A stretch of DNA of 64,000 nt from Myxococcales bacterium (GTDB taxonomy: Bacteria > Myxococcota > Myxococcia > Myxococcales > Myxococcaceae). This document shows, piece by piece, positions 9,827 through 18,015 of this stretch. The position numbers and the translations under genes are program-made. The stretch lies in assembly GCA_016191815.1 (NCBI GenBank), contig JACPVI010000006.1, positions 62,001-126,000 of the forward strand, written 5' to 3'. The notes beneath the pieces are model-generated. The model had not been told where the DNA came from and searched no databases. It saw only the letters and a program-made list of their open reading frames with translations. The stretch's first letter is position 1; each line of letters begins with the position of its first letter.

Positions 9827-9859
9827 TTGACAAGGTCCCTCCTCGTACCTAACCTTGTC
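9827..9859 (+). promoter_or_regulatory. promoter overlapped by inverted-repeat operator of the toxin-antitoxin operon
   Basis: TTGACA (9827-9832) and TAACCT (9850-9855) are spaced by exactly 17 bases. The inverted repeat GACAAGGT (9829-9836) / ACCTTGTC (9852-9859) overlaps both hexamers with arms centred 23 bases apart. The predicted transcript start falls at or beside the ATG at 9862, suggesting a leaderless message. Phd-type antitoxins normally repress their own promoter, and this repeat is the obvious binding site. Confidence 0.6.
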
Positions 9860-9861
9860 GC

Positions 9862-10158
9862 ATGCGAGCGGTGACCATCAAGGAGGCGAAGGCCCACCTC
9901 AACGAGCTGGTCGACGCCGCGACGCGGGGCGAGCAAGTCGTGCTGATGCGGGGCTCGAAGCATGTCGCCGCGCTGGTGCCGATCACCGCGGACGAACTGG
10001 AGCTGACCACGCATCTGACCGATGCGCAGGCCCAGCGGCTGCTCGCGCGCCTGGCGGAGGAGCGCAAGGGCGGCACCTCGCGGGTCTTCGATTCTGCGGA
10101 GCAGGCGGTCCGGTTTCTGGCAGAGCCGAAGAAGCCCGGGCACCGCAAGCGGCATTGA
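9862..10158 (+). CDS. type II antitoxin, Phd/YefM family
   Basis: The 98-residue protein starts with the Phd/YefM DNA-binding fold (VTIKEAKAHLNELVDAATRGEQVVLMRGSK followed by VAALVPI). An acidic helical tail should wrap the toxin. It is somewhat longer than usual for the family. There is no ribosome-binding site before the ATG and the promoter lies immediately upstream, so the mRNA is probably leaderless. The gene shares one base with the toxin gene (TGATG). It should neutralise the toxin and repress the operon. Confidence 0.85.
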   Translation: MRAVTIKEAKAHLNELVDAATRGEQVVLMRGSKHVAALVPITADELELTTHLTDAQAQRLLARLAEERKGGTSRVFDSAEQAVRFLAEPKKPGHRKRH

Positions 10159-10436
10159 TGCAGCTCGTTCTGACCGCACAGTTCCAGCGCGATGTTCGGG
10201 CGCTCGCGCCGGAAGATCGACCTCGAGTCTTCGAGTTGTTGCTGGCGCTTCCGCAACTGATGGGACAGCCGCACCTCCACTCCGGGCTGGGGCTGAGGAA
10301 GTTGCACCCGAGGGGAATCTTCGAGGCGCGCCTTGGGCTCGGACTTCGGCTTCTCTTCGCGTTCGGCTCGAACACTGCGACTCTGATTCGCATCGCGACC
10401 CACGAGGAAGTGAAGCACTATCTCAAGTCGCTCTGA
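10158..10436 (+). CDS. type II toxin, RelE/ParE superfamily
   Basis: The 92-residue product has the RelE/ParE outline. An N-terminal helix pair (QFQRDVRALAPEDRPRVFELLLAL) is followed by a beta-sheet with GLRKLHPRGIFEARLGLGLRLLFAF and the terminal ATHEEVKHYLKSL. The basic Arg/Lys/His residues on the sheet could form the mRNA-cleaving surface of RelE-type enzymes, but ParE-type gyrase poisons have the same fold, so the target is unresolved. It is translationally coupled to the antitoxin. Confidence 0.83.
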   Translation: MQLVLTAQFQRDVRALAPEDRPRVFELLLALPQLMGQPHLHSGLGLRKLHPRGIFEARLGLGLRLLFAFGSNTATLIRIATHEEVKHYLKSL

Positions 10437-10500
10437 GGCTTTCACTTCCAGGCACGCTGGGGCCCCGAGGACGAGGAGCCTCGCGAAGTGGCAGGCTCGA

Positions 10501-13260
10501 GTGGCTGAAAGGAGGCGTCGCCCGTGGTGTACTGCGAGTGTGTGGTGGCTGCTGACGACTCGGCATGGTAGCGGCGCGGGCGCGGTTTGCGGAGCCGCGA
10601 CATCGCCGCGGCTCGCGCCAGTCGGGCCGCTCGCCGCTCTGGTGGTGGCGGCGATGGGAGTGTGCGCCTGCCGAGATGGTCCCGCCGACGAGCGACGCGC
10701 CCCGGGGGTCGTCCGTCGCGCGTTGGTCTCGGCGGAGCGCGAAGTGGACGCGCCGGTGTACTCCGGCGGCTGGCAGTACGACCCGGCGGTGGCGTGCGGC
10801 TCCTCGGCGTGCCTGGTGGTGTGGACGCACGGGCTCTGGCCGAGCCAGACGGTTCGGGCGGCCCGCATCGGCGCGGACGCGCGGGTGCTCGACCCCGCCG
10901 GCATTCCGCTGACGCCGGGGCAGGCCTCCTCTCCGGGCGTCGCATGTGACGGAACGGACTTCCTCGCGGTCTGGCGGTCGGCGGGAACGGAGGCGCGCGC
11001 GGCGAGGGTGGTAGCCTCGGGAGTCGTTCTGGACACTCCGCCGATTACCGTCGCATCAGGCCAGAGCCTCCAGTTCGAGCCGCGGGTGGCCTACGGAGCT
11101 TCGGAATACCTCGTGGTCTGGAACGCCTGCACGTCATCACCTGGCTGCTGGCCAAGTGTGATCGGCGCCCGAATCGTGGCGGACGGCGGGGTGCTGGATT
11201 CTGCGCTGCTCGACCTCACTCCCGACGGGGGAGGGATGCGTCCTTCGGTGGGGTACGGCGGGGGCCAGTTCGTCATCGCCTTCGAGCCCCCTCCGGATGT
11301 CTATGGCGCGCGCGTTCTGCCGAACGGGGCGGTCCCCGACCCGGGCGGCACCCTCGCGATCTCGGCACCCGCGGGGACCGTGGCTCGCTGGCAGGAGCGC
11401 CCGGAGGTCACGTTCGACGGAACCAACTTCGTCCTCGCCGCTTCCTCAGGGGAGAACGTCCATGGGGCCAGGCTCACCCCCTCCGGCCAAGTCCTAGACG
11501 CGCAAGGAATTCCGCTCCGCCAGAATCCGGTCAGCATCGCGATCCCGACCTTCGACATCGGGCTGGCCTCCAGTTCCACGGAGACGCTGGCAATCTGGGA
11601 CGGCGATGACCTGAGGACGTCCGGCTACGACGTGATGGGCAAGCGGCTGGCTGCCGACGGTGGCGTCTTGGACCAGCAGTTGATCGCGGTGAGCGCCGAA
11701 CCCTTCCACCAGGGGAGCTGCAAGCTGGCCTTCGACGGGATCCATTACCTAGCCGTCTGGGCGGACCAGAGGTCTCGCCGCGCCGGCCCGGCCCACCTGC
11801 ACTTCACCATCTTCGGGGCGCGTGTCACCTCCGCCGGCACCGTCCTTGAGTCGAGGGGCTTCCCGATCGCGTCGGCCGCCAACGAGGAGCGCTCTCCCGC
11901 CATCTCTGCCGCGCCGGGCGAGCACCTGATCGCCTGGGTCGATGATCGGACCGGTGGGAACGACATCTTCGCCGTGCGCGTTCCCGGCGAAGCCGATGGC
12001 GGGCCATCGCTGGCGTTTCCGGTGACCGACCTCGCCGGAGCCGAGTCGCACCCATCCGCCGCATCCGACGGCACCAACCACCTGGTGGCCTTCGTCCAGG
12101 AGCGCGACGGAGGCTTCGACCTCTCTGCGGCGCTGGTAGCACCTTCCACCGGCCTGCCCGATGCCTCGCTGCCTGATGCGGCGATGCCGGCCCCGCCCGC
12201 GTTCCTGGTGGCGCAAGGAGTGGAACCCCTTCCGCCCTCCCTCGCGCACGCCGGTGCCAGCTACTTCGCCGCCTGGACCATCCGCTCCGATGCCGGCCTG
12301 GATGTCCGCGGCGCCAGAATCCCGGACGCCGGAACCATCCTCGACCCTTACGGCATCACCATCTCCGCGGACCCGGGCGACCAGTCGCTTCCTTCGCTCT
12401 CGGCCGACCCGATGGGCTTCTTCGCCGTATGGCAAGACGGGCGAAACCTCTCCACGGGCTCCGACATCCGCGCCGCACACATCGATTTCGCCGGCAAGCT
12501 GGCTCCCTCCGCGAGTGTCTCCGTTTGCTCCGCGACCGGCGATCAGCGCGTTCCCAAGGCGGCATACGACGGCGCCAATCACCTCGTGGTCTGGGAAGAC
12601 CAGCGCAGCGGCGACCCCGACGTCTACGGGGCGCGCGTCTCCCCGGGCGGCATCGTGCTCGATCCTTCGGGCATCCCGATCGCAACCGGCTCCGCCATTC
12701 AGCGGCGTCCCGCGGTGGCGTTCGACCAGTCGGCGTTCCTCGTCATCTGGGAGGAGGAGGCCGACGGCGGCGGCGACTTGCACGGAGCGCGGGTCAGCCC
12801 GGCCGGCCAGCTCCTCGACCCGAAGCCGTTCGCCGTGTCCACGGAGGCCGGAGCCGAGGGTTCGGTGGCACTCGCCGCCGGGGGCGCGGCCGTGTTCATC
12901 GCCTACCAGCGCTTCGACGGTTCCACCGACCTGCGCACCACCCGGCTCAAGATGCGCACCTGGGGGAGACCCGTGACTCCTCCCGACGCGGGCTCGCCCG
13001 ATGGGGGCGGTGACTCGGGCGTCGCCGACGCAGGCGCCCCCGACGCGGGCCGTCCGGACGCCGGAGCCAGCGACGCCGGCACCGCCGATGCCGCGGACGG
13101 TTCCTTCGACGCTGGCGACGTCCCCGTGGACACCGGCGACGCCGGGCAGCCGGAGGTCGGCAAGCCGGGGGGGTGCTCGTGCTCGTCGGCCACCGGATTC
13201 GCTCTGCTCGCCCTGTCGGTGCTGCCCCTTGCCACAAAGCGTTCCGCGCGGAGGAAATAA
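10501..13260 (+). CDS. large secreted repeat protein with MYXO-CTERM-like tail
   Basis: The product is 919 residues if it starts at the GTG at 10501; the start is not settled, and a hydrophobic export segment with a possible lipobox (VVAAMGVCAC) lies near residues 44-57. The body consists of about ten repeats of 50-60 residues with the consensus 'YLVVWxDxR..DIxGARVxxxGxVLDPxGI', suggesting a beta-propeller or solenoid. A flexible Asp-Ala-Gly linker (DAGAPDAGRPDAG) leads to a tail with CSCSS, a hydrophobic helix and a final KRSARRK. This matches the MYXO-CTERM sorting signal, which in myxobacteria directs proteins to cleavage and surface anchoring. No enzymatic motif is seen. Confidence 0.8.
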   Translation: MAERRRRPWCTASVWWLLTTRHGSGAGAVCGAATSPRLAPVGPLAALVVAAMGVCACRDGPADERRAPGVVRRALVSAEREVDAPVYSGGWQYDPAVACGSSACLVVWTHGLWPSQTVRAARIGADARVLDPAGIPLTPGQASSPGVACDGTDFLAVWRSAGTEARAARVVASGVVLDTPPITVASGQSLQFEPRVAYGASEYLVVWNACTSSPGCWPSVIGARIVADGGVLDSALLDLTPDGGGMRPSVGYGGGQFVIAFEPPPDVYGARVLPNGAVPDPGGTLAISAPAGTVARWQERPEVTFDGTNFVLAASSGENVHGARLTPSGQVLDAQGIPLRQNPVSIAIPTFDIGLASSSTETLAIWDGDDLRTSGYDVMGKRLAADGGVLDQQLIAVSAEPFHQGSCKLAFDGIHYLAVWADQRSRRAGPAHLHFTIFGARVTSAGTVLESRGFPIASAANEERSPAISAAPGEHLIAWVDDRTGGNDIFAVRVPGEADGGPSLAFPVTDLAGAESHPSAASDGTNHLVAFVQERDGGFDLSAALVAPSTGLPDASLPDAAMPAPPAFLVAQGVEPLPPSLAHAGASYFAAWTIRSDAGLDVRGARIPDAGTILDPYGITISADPGDQSLPSLSADPMGFFAVWQDGRNLSTGSDIRAAHIDFAGKLAPSASVSVCSATGDQRVPKAAYDGANHLVVWEDQRSGDPDVYGARVSPGGIVLDPSGIPIATGSAIQRRPAVAFDQSAFLVIWEEEADGGGDLHGARVSPAGQLLDPKPFAVSTEAGAEGSVALAAGGAAVFIAYQRFDGSTDLRTTRLKMRTWGRPVTPPDAGSPDGGGDSGVADAGAPDAGRPDAGASDAGTADAADGSFDAGDVPVDTGDAGQPEVGKPGGCSCSSATGFALLALSVLPLATKRSARRK

Positions 13261-13449
13261 GGGCCCGATCGGTGATTGCGCGGCGACCGGCCCGCATGGC
13301 CGCCTGTCACCGCCACGAAGGGTTCCACCAGCCGCGGGCGGGCGGAACACCGGGCCCGCGCCACCCTCGCGGGCGAACGCTGGCCACCCGCCTGCAACTT
13401 GCTGGGGCTCGCTGCCGGCGAGGAGACGATCAACCCGAGGTGCGCTCCC

Positions 13450-15726
13450 TCACGGGCACTGCCCGAAGACGTCGCACGCCGCGCCGTTGTTGCAGAACCG
13501 GCCGTTGCAGCACCGCTGGTTGGGAGCGCCGCAGGGCCGGCAGGTGTAGGCGTAGCAGACGTAGCCCGCCCCGCAGTTGCCCTCGGGCGCGTACTCGTCG
13601 CAGCAAGGCTGGTTGTCGCCGCCGCAGGCCACGCAGGAGTTGCCCGACTCGAGCGCGTAGGGCCCGGTGCAGTTGAGCGAGCCGCCGCACTCGTTCTGCC
13701 CCACCGAGCCGCAGCCTCCGTCGGAGCAGCTGCCGTTCTTGCAGGGCCCTCCGCCCGAGGGGCAGAGCCCGTTGTTGGCGGTGCAGGTGCCCGAGGTGCA
13801 GCACCCTCCGTTCGCGCACAGGTTCCCCAGGCAGCAGGCCTGGCCAGGGCCACCGCAGGCCACGCACTGGTTGCTGTTGTTGCACACCAGCCCGGACGCG
13901 GTGCAGAAGTCTCGCTGGTAGGTGGCGGTGGAGGGGCAGCACGGCTCTGTGAGGCCGCCGCAGCTTCCGCAGCTCGAAGTCGTCCCACTGCAGGCGCCCA
14001 ACGCCGGGTAGCTGTAGGTCTGGCCTCCGCACCCCGCATCCGGCACCACGCAGCGCTGCCCGGCGCAGCAGCCGCCGTCGCACGAGCTGTTCTGACAGCA
14101 CGACTGCCCCGCCCCTCCGCAGGCGACGAAGTTGCCCGTGAGGCACACCACGCCTCCGTCCGAGCCGTACTGGCCGCTCGCCACGCAGCGGTTGGTGCCC
14201 AGGTCGGCGCAGGCGCCGGAGCGGCAAGCAAGCCCCGCCGTGCACACCGGTTGGCTGGGCAGGCCGCAGGGCACGCAACGGTTGTTGCCGTCGCAAGCGA
14301 GGCTGGGGTCGGTGCACTGGCTCCCGGCGCAGCAGGCCTGATTTCTCCCGCCGCAGCCGGCGCACACCAAGGTGGACAGGCAGAGGTCGCCGGCGAAGCA
14401 CTGGCCCCCGACCGCCCGGCACTGGGGAATCCCCGGCGTGTTGTCGCAGCAGCCCTGGCTGCACGAGTTGCCCGCACAGCACGGCTGCCCCGGAAGGCCG
14501 CAGGCCAGGCAGTACGAGCCGGCGCAGGTGGAACCCGAGCTGCACGCGCCGCCCGAACAGCACGGCTCTCCCGGCGCGCCGCACTTGACGCACTGGTTCC
14601 CGAAACAGGAACTGGAGGGCGCCGAGCAGGTGCCGGTGTATTGCTGCACGCAGCAGGGTTGGCCCAGCTCCCCGCAGGCGCGGCAAAGCTGGGTCTGGGT
14701 ATCGCAGACCTGGCCGCTGGCGGTGCACAGGTTTCCGCTGCAGCAGGGCTGGCCGGACCCGCCGCAGGAGCCTCCTCCGCAGGAGCCGTTACTACAAATA
14801 CCGCCCGCGCCCTGACAGGTGGTGCCCTGGCTGATGCACTGGTTCGACACGCAGCAGCCTCCGCCGCTGCACGCGTTCCCTCCGCAGCACGGCTGCCCCG
14901 GACCTCCGCACACCGCGCACACCCCCACGCCCGCGCCGGAGCATACCAAGGTGGCGCCACAGGAGCGCCCCGGGCAGCAGGCCTGTCCTGCCGAGCCGCA
15001 GCCCTGGCAGATGCCGCCCACGCAGGAGTTGCCCGCGTTGGAGCAGACATTCCCGGGACAACAGGGCTGGCCCGGGCCGCCGCAGCTAAGGCAGCTGCCT
15101 CCCACGCAGGCGGTGCCGGACGCCGAGCAGGAGCTGCCGGCGCAGCACGGCTGGCCCTGCCCGCCACAGGCTTGGCAGTTGCCCCCTTGGCAGGCAGTGC
15201 CGGACGCGGTGCAGACGTCGCCCGCGCAGCAGGGCTGGCCTTGCCCGCCGCACCCTCCGCAGCTTCCGTTGCTGCAGGTGCCCGCGGTGGCGCCGCAGCT
15301 CGCGCCCGAGGCGATGCAGCTCCCTCCCACGCAGCAGCCGCCCGAGGAGCAGGCGTTGCCTGCGCAGCACACTTGCCCCGTGCTGCCGCAGCTCGACGCC
15401 TGGCAGGTGCCGGCCTGGCAGCTGGCGCCGGTGGCGCAGGCGTTGTTCGCGCAGCAAGGCTGGCCCGCGCTGCCGCAGCTCGTCGCCTGGCAGCTTCCGG
15501 AGACGCAGCTCGCCCCCGCGGTGCAGGCGTTGTTGCCGCAGCAAGGCTGGCCCGCGCTGCCGCAGCTGAATGCCTGGCAGGTTCCTCCCGCGCAGAGGGT
15601 TCCTGCCGCGCAGGAATCACCCGCGCAGCAGGCTTTGCCGAGCACGCCGCAATCGGCGGGCTTGGGAGGCGGGCAGCCCGCAAGAAGCGCGGCCGCGAAC
15701 AGCGACACGACGAGCGATTGGCGCAT
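13450..15726 (-). CDS. giant cysteine-rich modular lipoprotein
   Basis: The 758-residue precursor has a clear lipoprotein signal (FAAALLAGC). The rest is built almost entirely from about 20 modules of roughly 30-40 residues with the pattern 'CGxxGQPCCxGxxCxxGxxCxxGxCQ'. Cysteine makes up close to a fifth of some stretches. The protein would be a chain of small disulfide-linked knots on the outer membrane or surface. Modules near the N-terminus are nearly identical at DNA level (recurrent GCAGCACGGCTGGCC blocks), indicating recent duplication; later ones diverge and are spaced by longer inserts. No function is assigned. It is convergent with the preceding repeat protein. Confidence 0.85.
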   Translation of the reverse strand: MRQSLVVSLFAAALLAGCPPPKPADCGVLGKACCAGDSCAAGTLCAGGTCQAFSCGSAGQPCCGNNACTAGASCVSGSCQATSCGSAGQPCCANNACATGASCQAGTCQASSCGSTGQVCCAGNACSSGGCCVGGSCIASGASCGATAGTCSNGSCGGCGGQGQPCCAGDVCTASGTACQGGNCQACGGQGQPCCAGSSCSASGTACVGGSCLSCGGPGQPCCPGNVCSNAGNSCVGGICQGCGSAGQACCPGRSCGATLVCSGAGVGVCAVCGGPGQPCCGGNACSGGGCCVSNQCISQGTTCQGAGGICSNGSCGGGSCGGSGQPCCSGNLCTASGQVCDTQTQLCRACGELGQPCCVQQYTGTCSAPSSSCFGNQCVKCGAPGEPCCSGGACSSGSTCAGSYCLACGLPGQPCCAGNSCSQGCCDNTPGIPQCRAVGGQCFAGDLCLSTLVCAGCGGRNQACCAGSQCTDPSLACDGNNRCVPCGLPSQPVCTAGLACRSGACADLGTNRCVASGQYGSDGGVVCLTGNFVACGGAGQSCCQNSSCDGGCCAGQRCVVPDAGCGGQTYSYPALGACSGTTSSCGSCGGLTEPCCPSTATYQRDFCTASGLVCNNSNQCVACGGPGQACCLGNLCANGGCCTSGTCTANNGLCPSGGGPCKNGSCSDGGCGSVGQNECGGSLNCTGPYALESGNSCVACGGDNQPCCDEYAPEGNCGAGYVCYAYTCRPCGAPNQRCCNGRFCNNGAACDVFGQCP

Positions 15727-15921
15727 GGCTCTCCCCTCGGCCGCGGGCGGTGCGGACCGCCGGGAGTCTAGCGCCCGACGAAAGGTTTGCTAGGCGAGGC
15801 ACGGGGCTCCCTCCTCGACAGCCAGCCCTCTCCCGCGCGATTCTCTAGAGCCGCAACTTCCGCGCCTGCCGTACGACAATGTAGGCGCTTGTAGTCTACG
15901 CCCGCCAGGGGAGGACCCAGC

Positions 15922-18015
15922 ATGCCCAGCATTCGCCGGATGGGGGAGCAGTTCGCCGCCGACCGGGCCATCACCGTCGATGAGGCGAAGGCTCTGGTGG
16001 AGAAGGCGAAGTCCAACGGTGTCGTCTCCGGCTGGGAGAAGGCGCAGCTTCGGAACATCGTCCGCAAGTACGCGGACGTCTTCCAGCCCGGCGCGCTGGA
16101 CGTGCTCAAGCCGCTCATCGACACCCAGCCACCGCCCCCGCCGCCCGCGGCGACCGAGGTGACAAACCTCAACCCCTCGGGCTCGCACCGGCCGATCTTC
16201 CTCGGCAGCAACGGCGTCTTCACCTCCAGCGCGAACGGGGCGCCGCCGAGGGACGACGTGGAGCGGGGCGACGCGATGTTCCGCGCCGCCGAGCTGGTGG
16301 ACGACTCGAAGGACAACGTGCTCTCGCGGGTGCCGCAACAGACCCGGGCGGCGGCGTTCGAGCAGCTAAAGCTCACCCTCTCGCGCGTGCCTTCGGGCGG
16401 ACAGCCGCCGGAGGGACTGAATCCGCAGCAGGCGCTCCAGATGCGCGCCTCGACCGCCACGGTGCTGTTGCACCTCATCGAGGCCAGCCCCGAGCCCGAG
16501 CTTCGGGGGCAGATGGCGAAGACGTACGAGGGAATGGTGAAGGCGGAGACAGACCCGCGGCTCCGGGAGAACCTGATCTTCCACCTCGCCAACTCTCCCG
16601 CGGCGCAGACCGGTGAGGTGAAGGCGATCGCCGACGTGCTGATGAAGGAGCTGGCCCCCACCACTCCGCCCTACGAGAAGTGGTTCGCCAACGGCAACAA
16701 GACGGTGAACCTCTCCTGGACGGTGGGTCAGGGCGAGTTCTGGAAGGGCTTCACCAACAACCTCAAGCAGAACGGCTTCCGAGCAGTAGGCCCGGAGAAC
16801 CAGCACGGGACCACCGTCTACGAGAAGACCACCAACAAGCCGGGAGTGGGGGAGACCACCTTCCGGATCAACGTGCGCGAGGGCGGCTCCAACATCCTCG
16901 GCCCGGTGAACGACCCCTCGGTGCACGTGGTGGGCTACGACGGCCACTCCAACTGGGGCCGGAACATGACTTCCTCGGTGCGGAACGGCCCTGAGACCCA
17001 AGACGGCGGCGACGGCAAGCTGCTCTTCTACAACCTCTGCGTGGGCAAGGGCGTGCTGGACCGGGTGAGGGAGAAGTACCCCAACCTCCAGGTGGCCACC
17101 ACCTACGCCGCCTCCAACTTCTACACCGACGGCCAGGGCCAGATGACCCGCGGCGAGGGGGTGCAGGCCCTGCTGGCGATGGTGGACGGAATCTCCGAGC
17201 GCGCCCCGTGGAGCACCATCCACCAGCGGATGAACGACGCCGCCGACATCGGCTGGGGGCGCACCTGGGACAACTACGTCACTCCCATCTCCACGCTGGT
17301 GCGGGAGAAGGTGCTGGACCGCGACCACGACGGGCAGGCGGACTACCTCGACAAGCACTTCAACTACGACACCTTCAAGGTGGCCGAGGACACCGCCCGC
17401 GAATTCACCCCGGTGCGGCAGTCGCGGCCGGCCGGGTTGCTCGACGGCACCAAGGTGCTGGTGGCCGGGAACATGATCAACACCCTCTCGGAGTTCAGCT
17501 CCATCCTCGACCGGGTGAACCCCGACTCGAAGGTGATCCCCACCGGCTGGTTCGAGCCGAAGATGGGCGAGCGCGAGGTGGTGCGCTTCACCCAAGAGCG
17601 CGGCGCCGACGGCAAGCCCGAGCTCCGCATGCAGGTGAACGCCCGCTACGCGCACATGAGCGAGGAGTCTTTGAGGGCGACCACCATCTACGAGTTCAAC
17701 CGGTACCTCTCGGGGAGCGGCCAGCTGCGGATGGACCCCGTGGACGCCAAGCTCGCCGGCCTCATCGCCTTCGCCCAGTCGCTCAGGGTGGACGAGGGCT
17801 ACCGCGACGGCGAGGTGTGGAAGAGCTTCCTCTCGCGATACAACCTCCCGCCGGACCTCTCGCTCTCCGCGGTCACCAGCCTCCTCACCGCCGAGCACCA
17901 CCACTATGCCGGCAGCCCGGAGATGGTGCAGAAGTTCAAGCAGCAGCTCTCCCCTCAAATCCTGGAGCAGCTCCGCAAGCCCGAGGTGGGCGAGCCGGTG
18001 CAGCTCATCGGCTAG
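15922..18015 (+). CDS. hypothetical protein with possible caspase-like His/Cys motifs and a calcium-binding loop
   Basis: The 697-residue protein starts at an ATG behind GGGGAGGA. There is no signal peptide. Residues 1-65 form a small helical domain, followed by a Pro-rich linker (68-76) and a helical domain (110-250). Residues 255-400 are alpha/beta: VHVVGYDGHSNWG places His342 at the end of a strand, and LLFYNLCVGKGV places Cys373 at the end of the next strand, the order seen in clan CD (caspase, clostripain) peptidases. D466-x-D468-x-D470-G-x-x-D474 resembles an EF-hand or dockerin Ca loop. The gene may encode a cysteine protease of unknown target, but this is inference. Its last 11 bases overlap the convergent YeeE gene. 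Confidence 0.7.
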   Translation: MPSIRRMGEQFAADRAITVDEAKALVEKAKSNGVVSGWEKAQLRNIVRKYADVFQPGALDVLKPLIDTQPPPPPPAATEVTNLNPSGSHRPIFLGSNGVFTSSANGAPPRDDVERGDAMFRAAELVDDSKDNVLSRVPQQTRAAAFEQLKLTLSRVPSGGQPPEGLNPQQALQMRASTATVLLHLIEASPEPELRGQMAKTYEGMVKAETDPRLRENLIFHLANSPAAQTGEVKAIADVLMKELAPTTPPYEKWFANGNKTVNLSWTVGQGEFWKGFTNNLKQNGFRAVGPENQHGTTVYEKTTNKPGVGETTFRINVREGGSNILGPVNDPSVHVVGYDGHSNWGRNMTSSVRNGPETQDGGDGKLLFYNLCVGKGVLDRVREKYPNLQVATTYAASNFYTDGQGQMTRGEGVQALLAMVDGISERAPWSTIHQRMNDAADIGWGRTWDNYVTPISTLVREKVLDRDHDGQADYLDKHFNYDTFKVAEDTAREFTPVRQSRPAGLLDGTKVLVAGNMINTLSEFSSILDRVNPDSKVIPTGWFEPKMGEREVVRFTQERGADGKPELRMQVNARYAHMSEESLRATTIYEFNRYLSGSGQLRMDPVDAKLAGLIAFAQSLRVDEGYRDGEVWKSFLSRYNLPPDLSLSAVTSLLTAEHHHYAGSPEMVQKFKQQLSPQILEQLRKPEVGEPVQLIG

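Noticed and set aside
11749-15683. Very long minus-strand frames opposite or overlapping the repeat and Cys-rich genes
   Set aside because: They follow from strong GC bias at third positions. The products are Ala/Pro/Arg compositional noise.
13276-15771. Open frame of 831 codons on the plus strand
   Set aside because: It is an antisense shadow of the Cys-rich lipoprotein; its Ala/Arg-rich low-complexity product lacks any domain and the opposite frame has a signal peptide and repeats.
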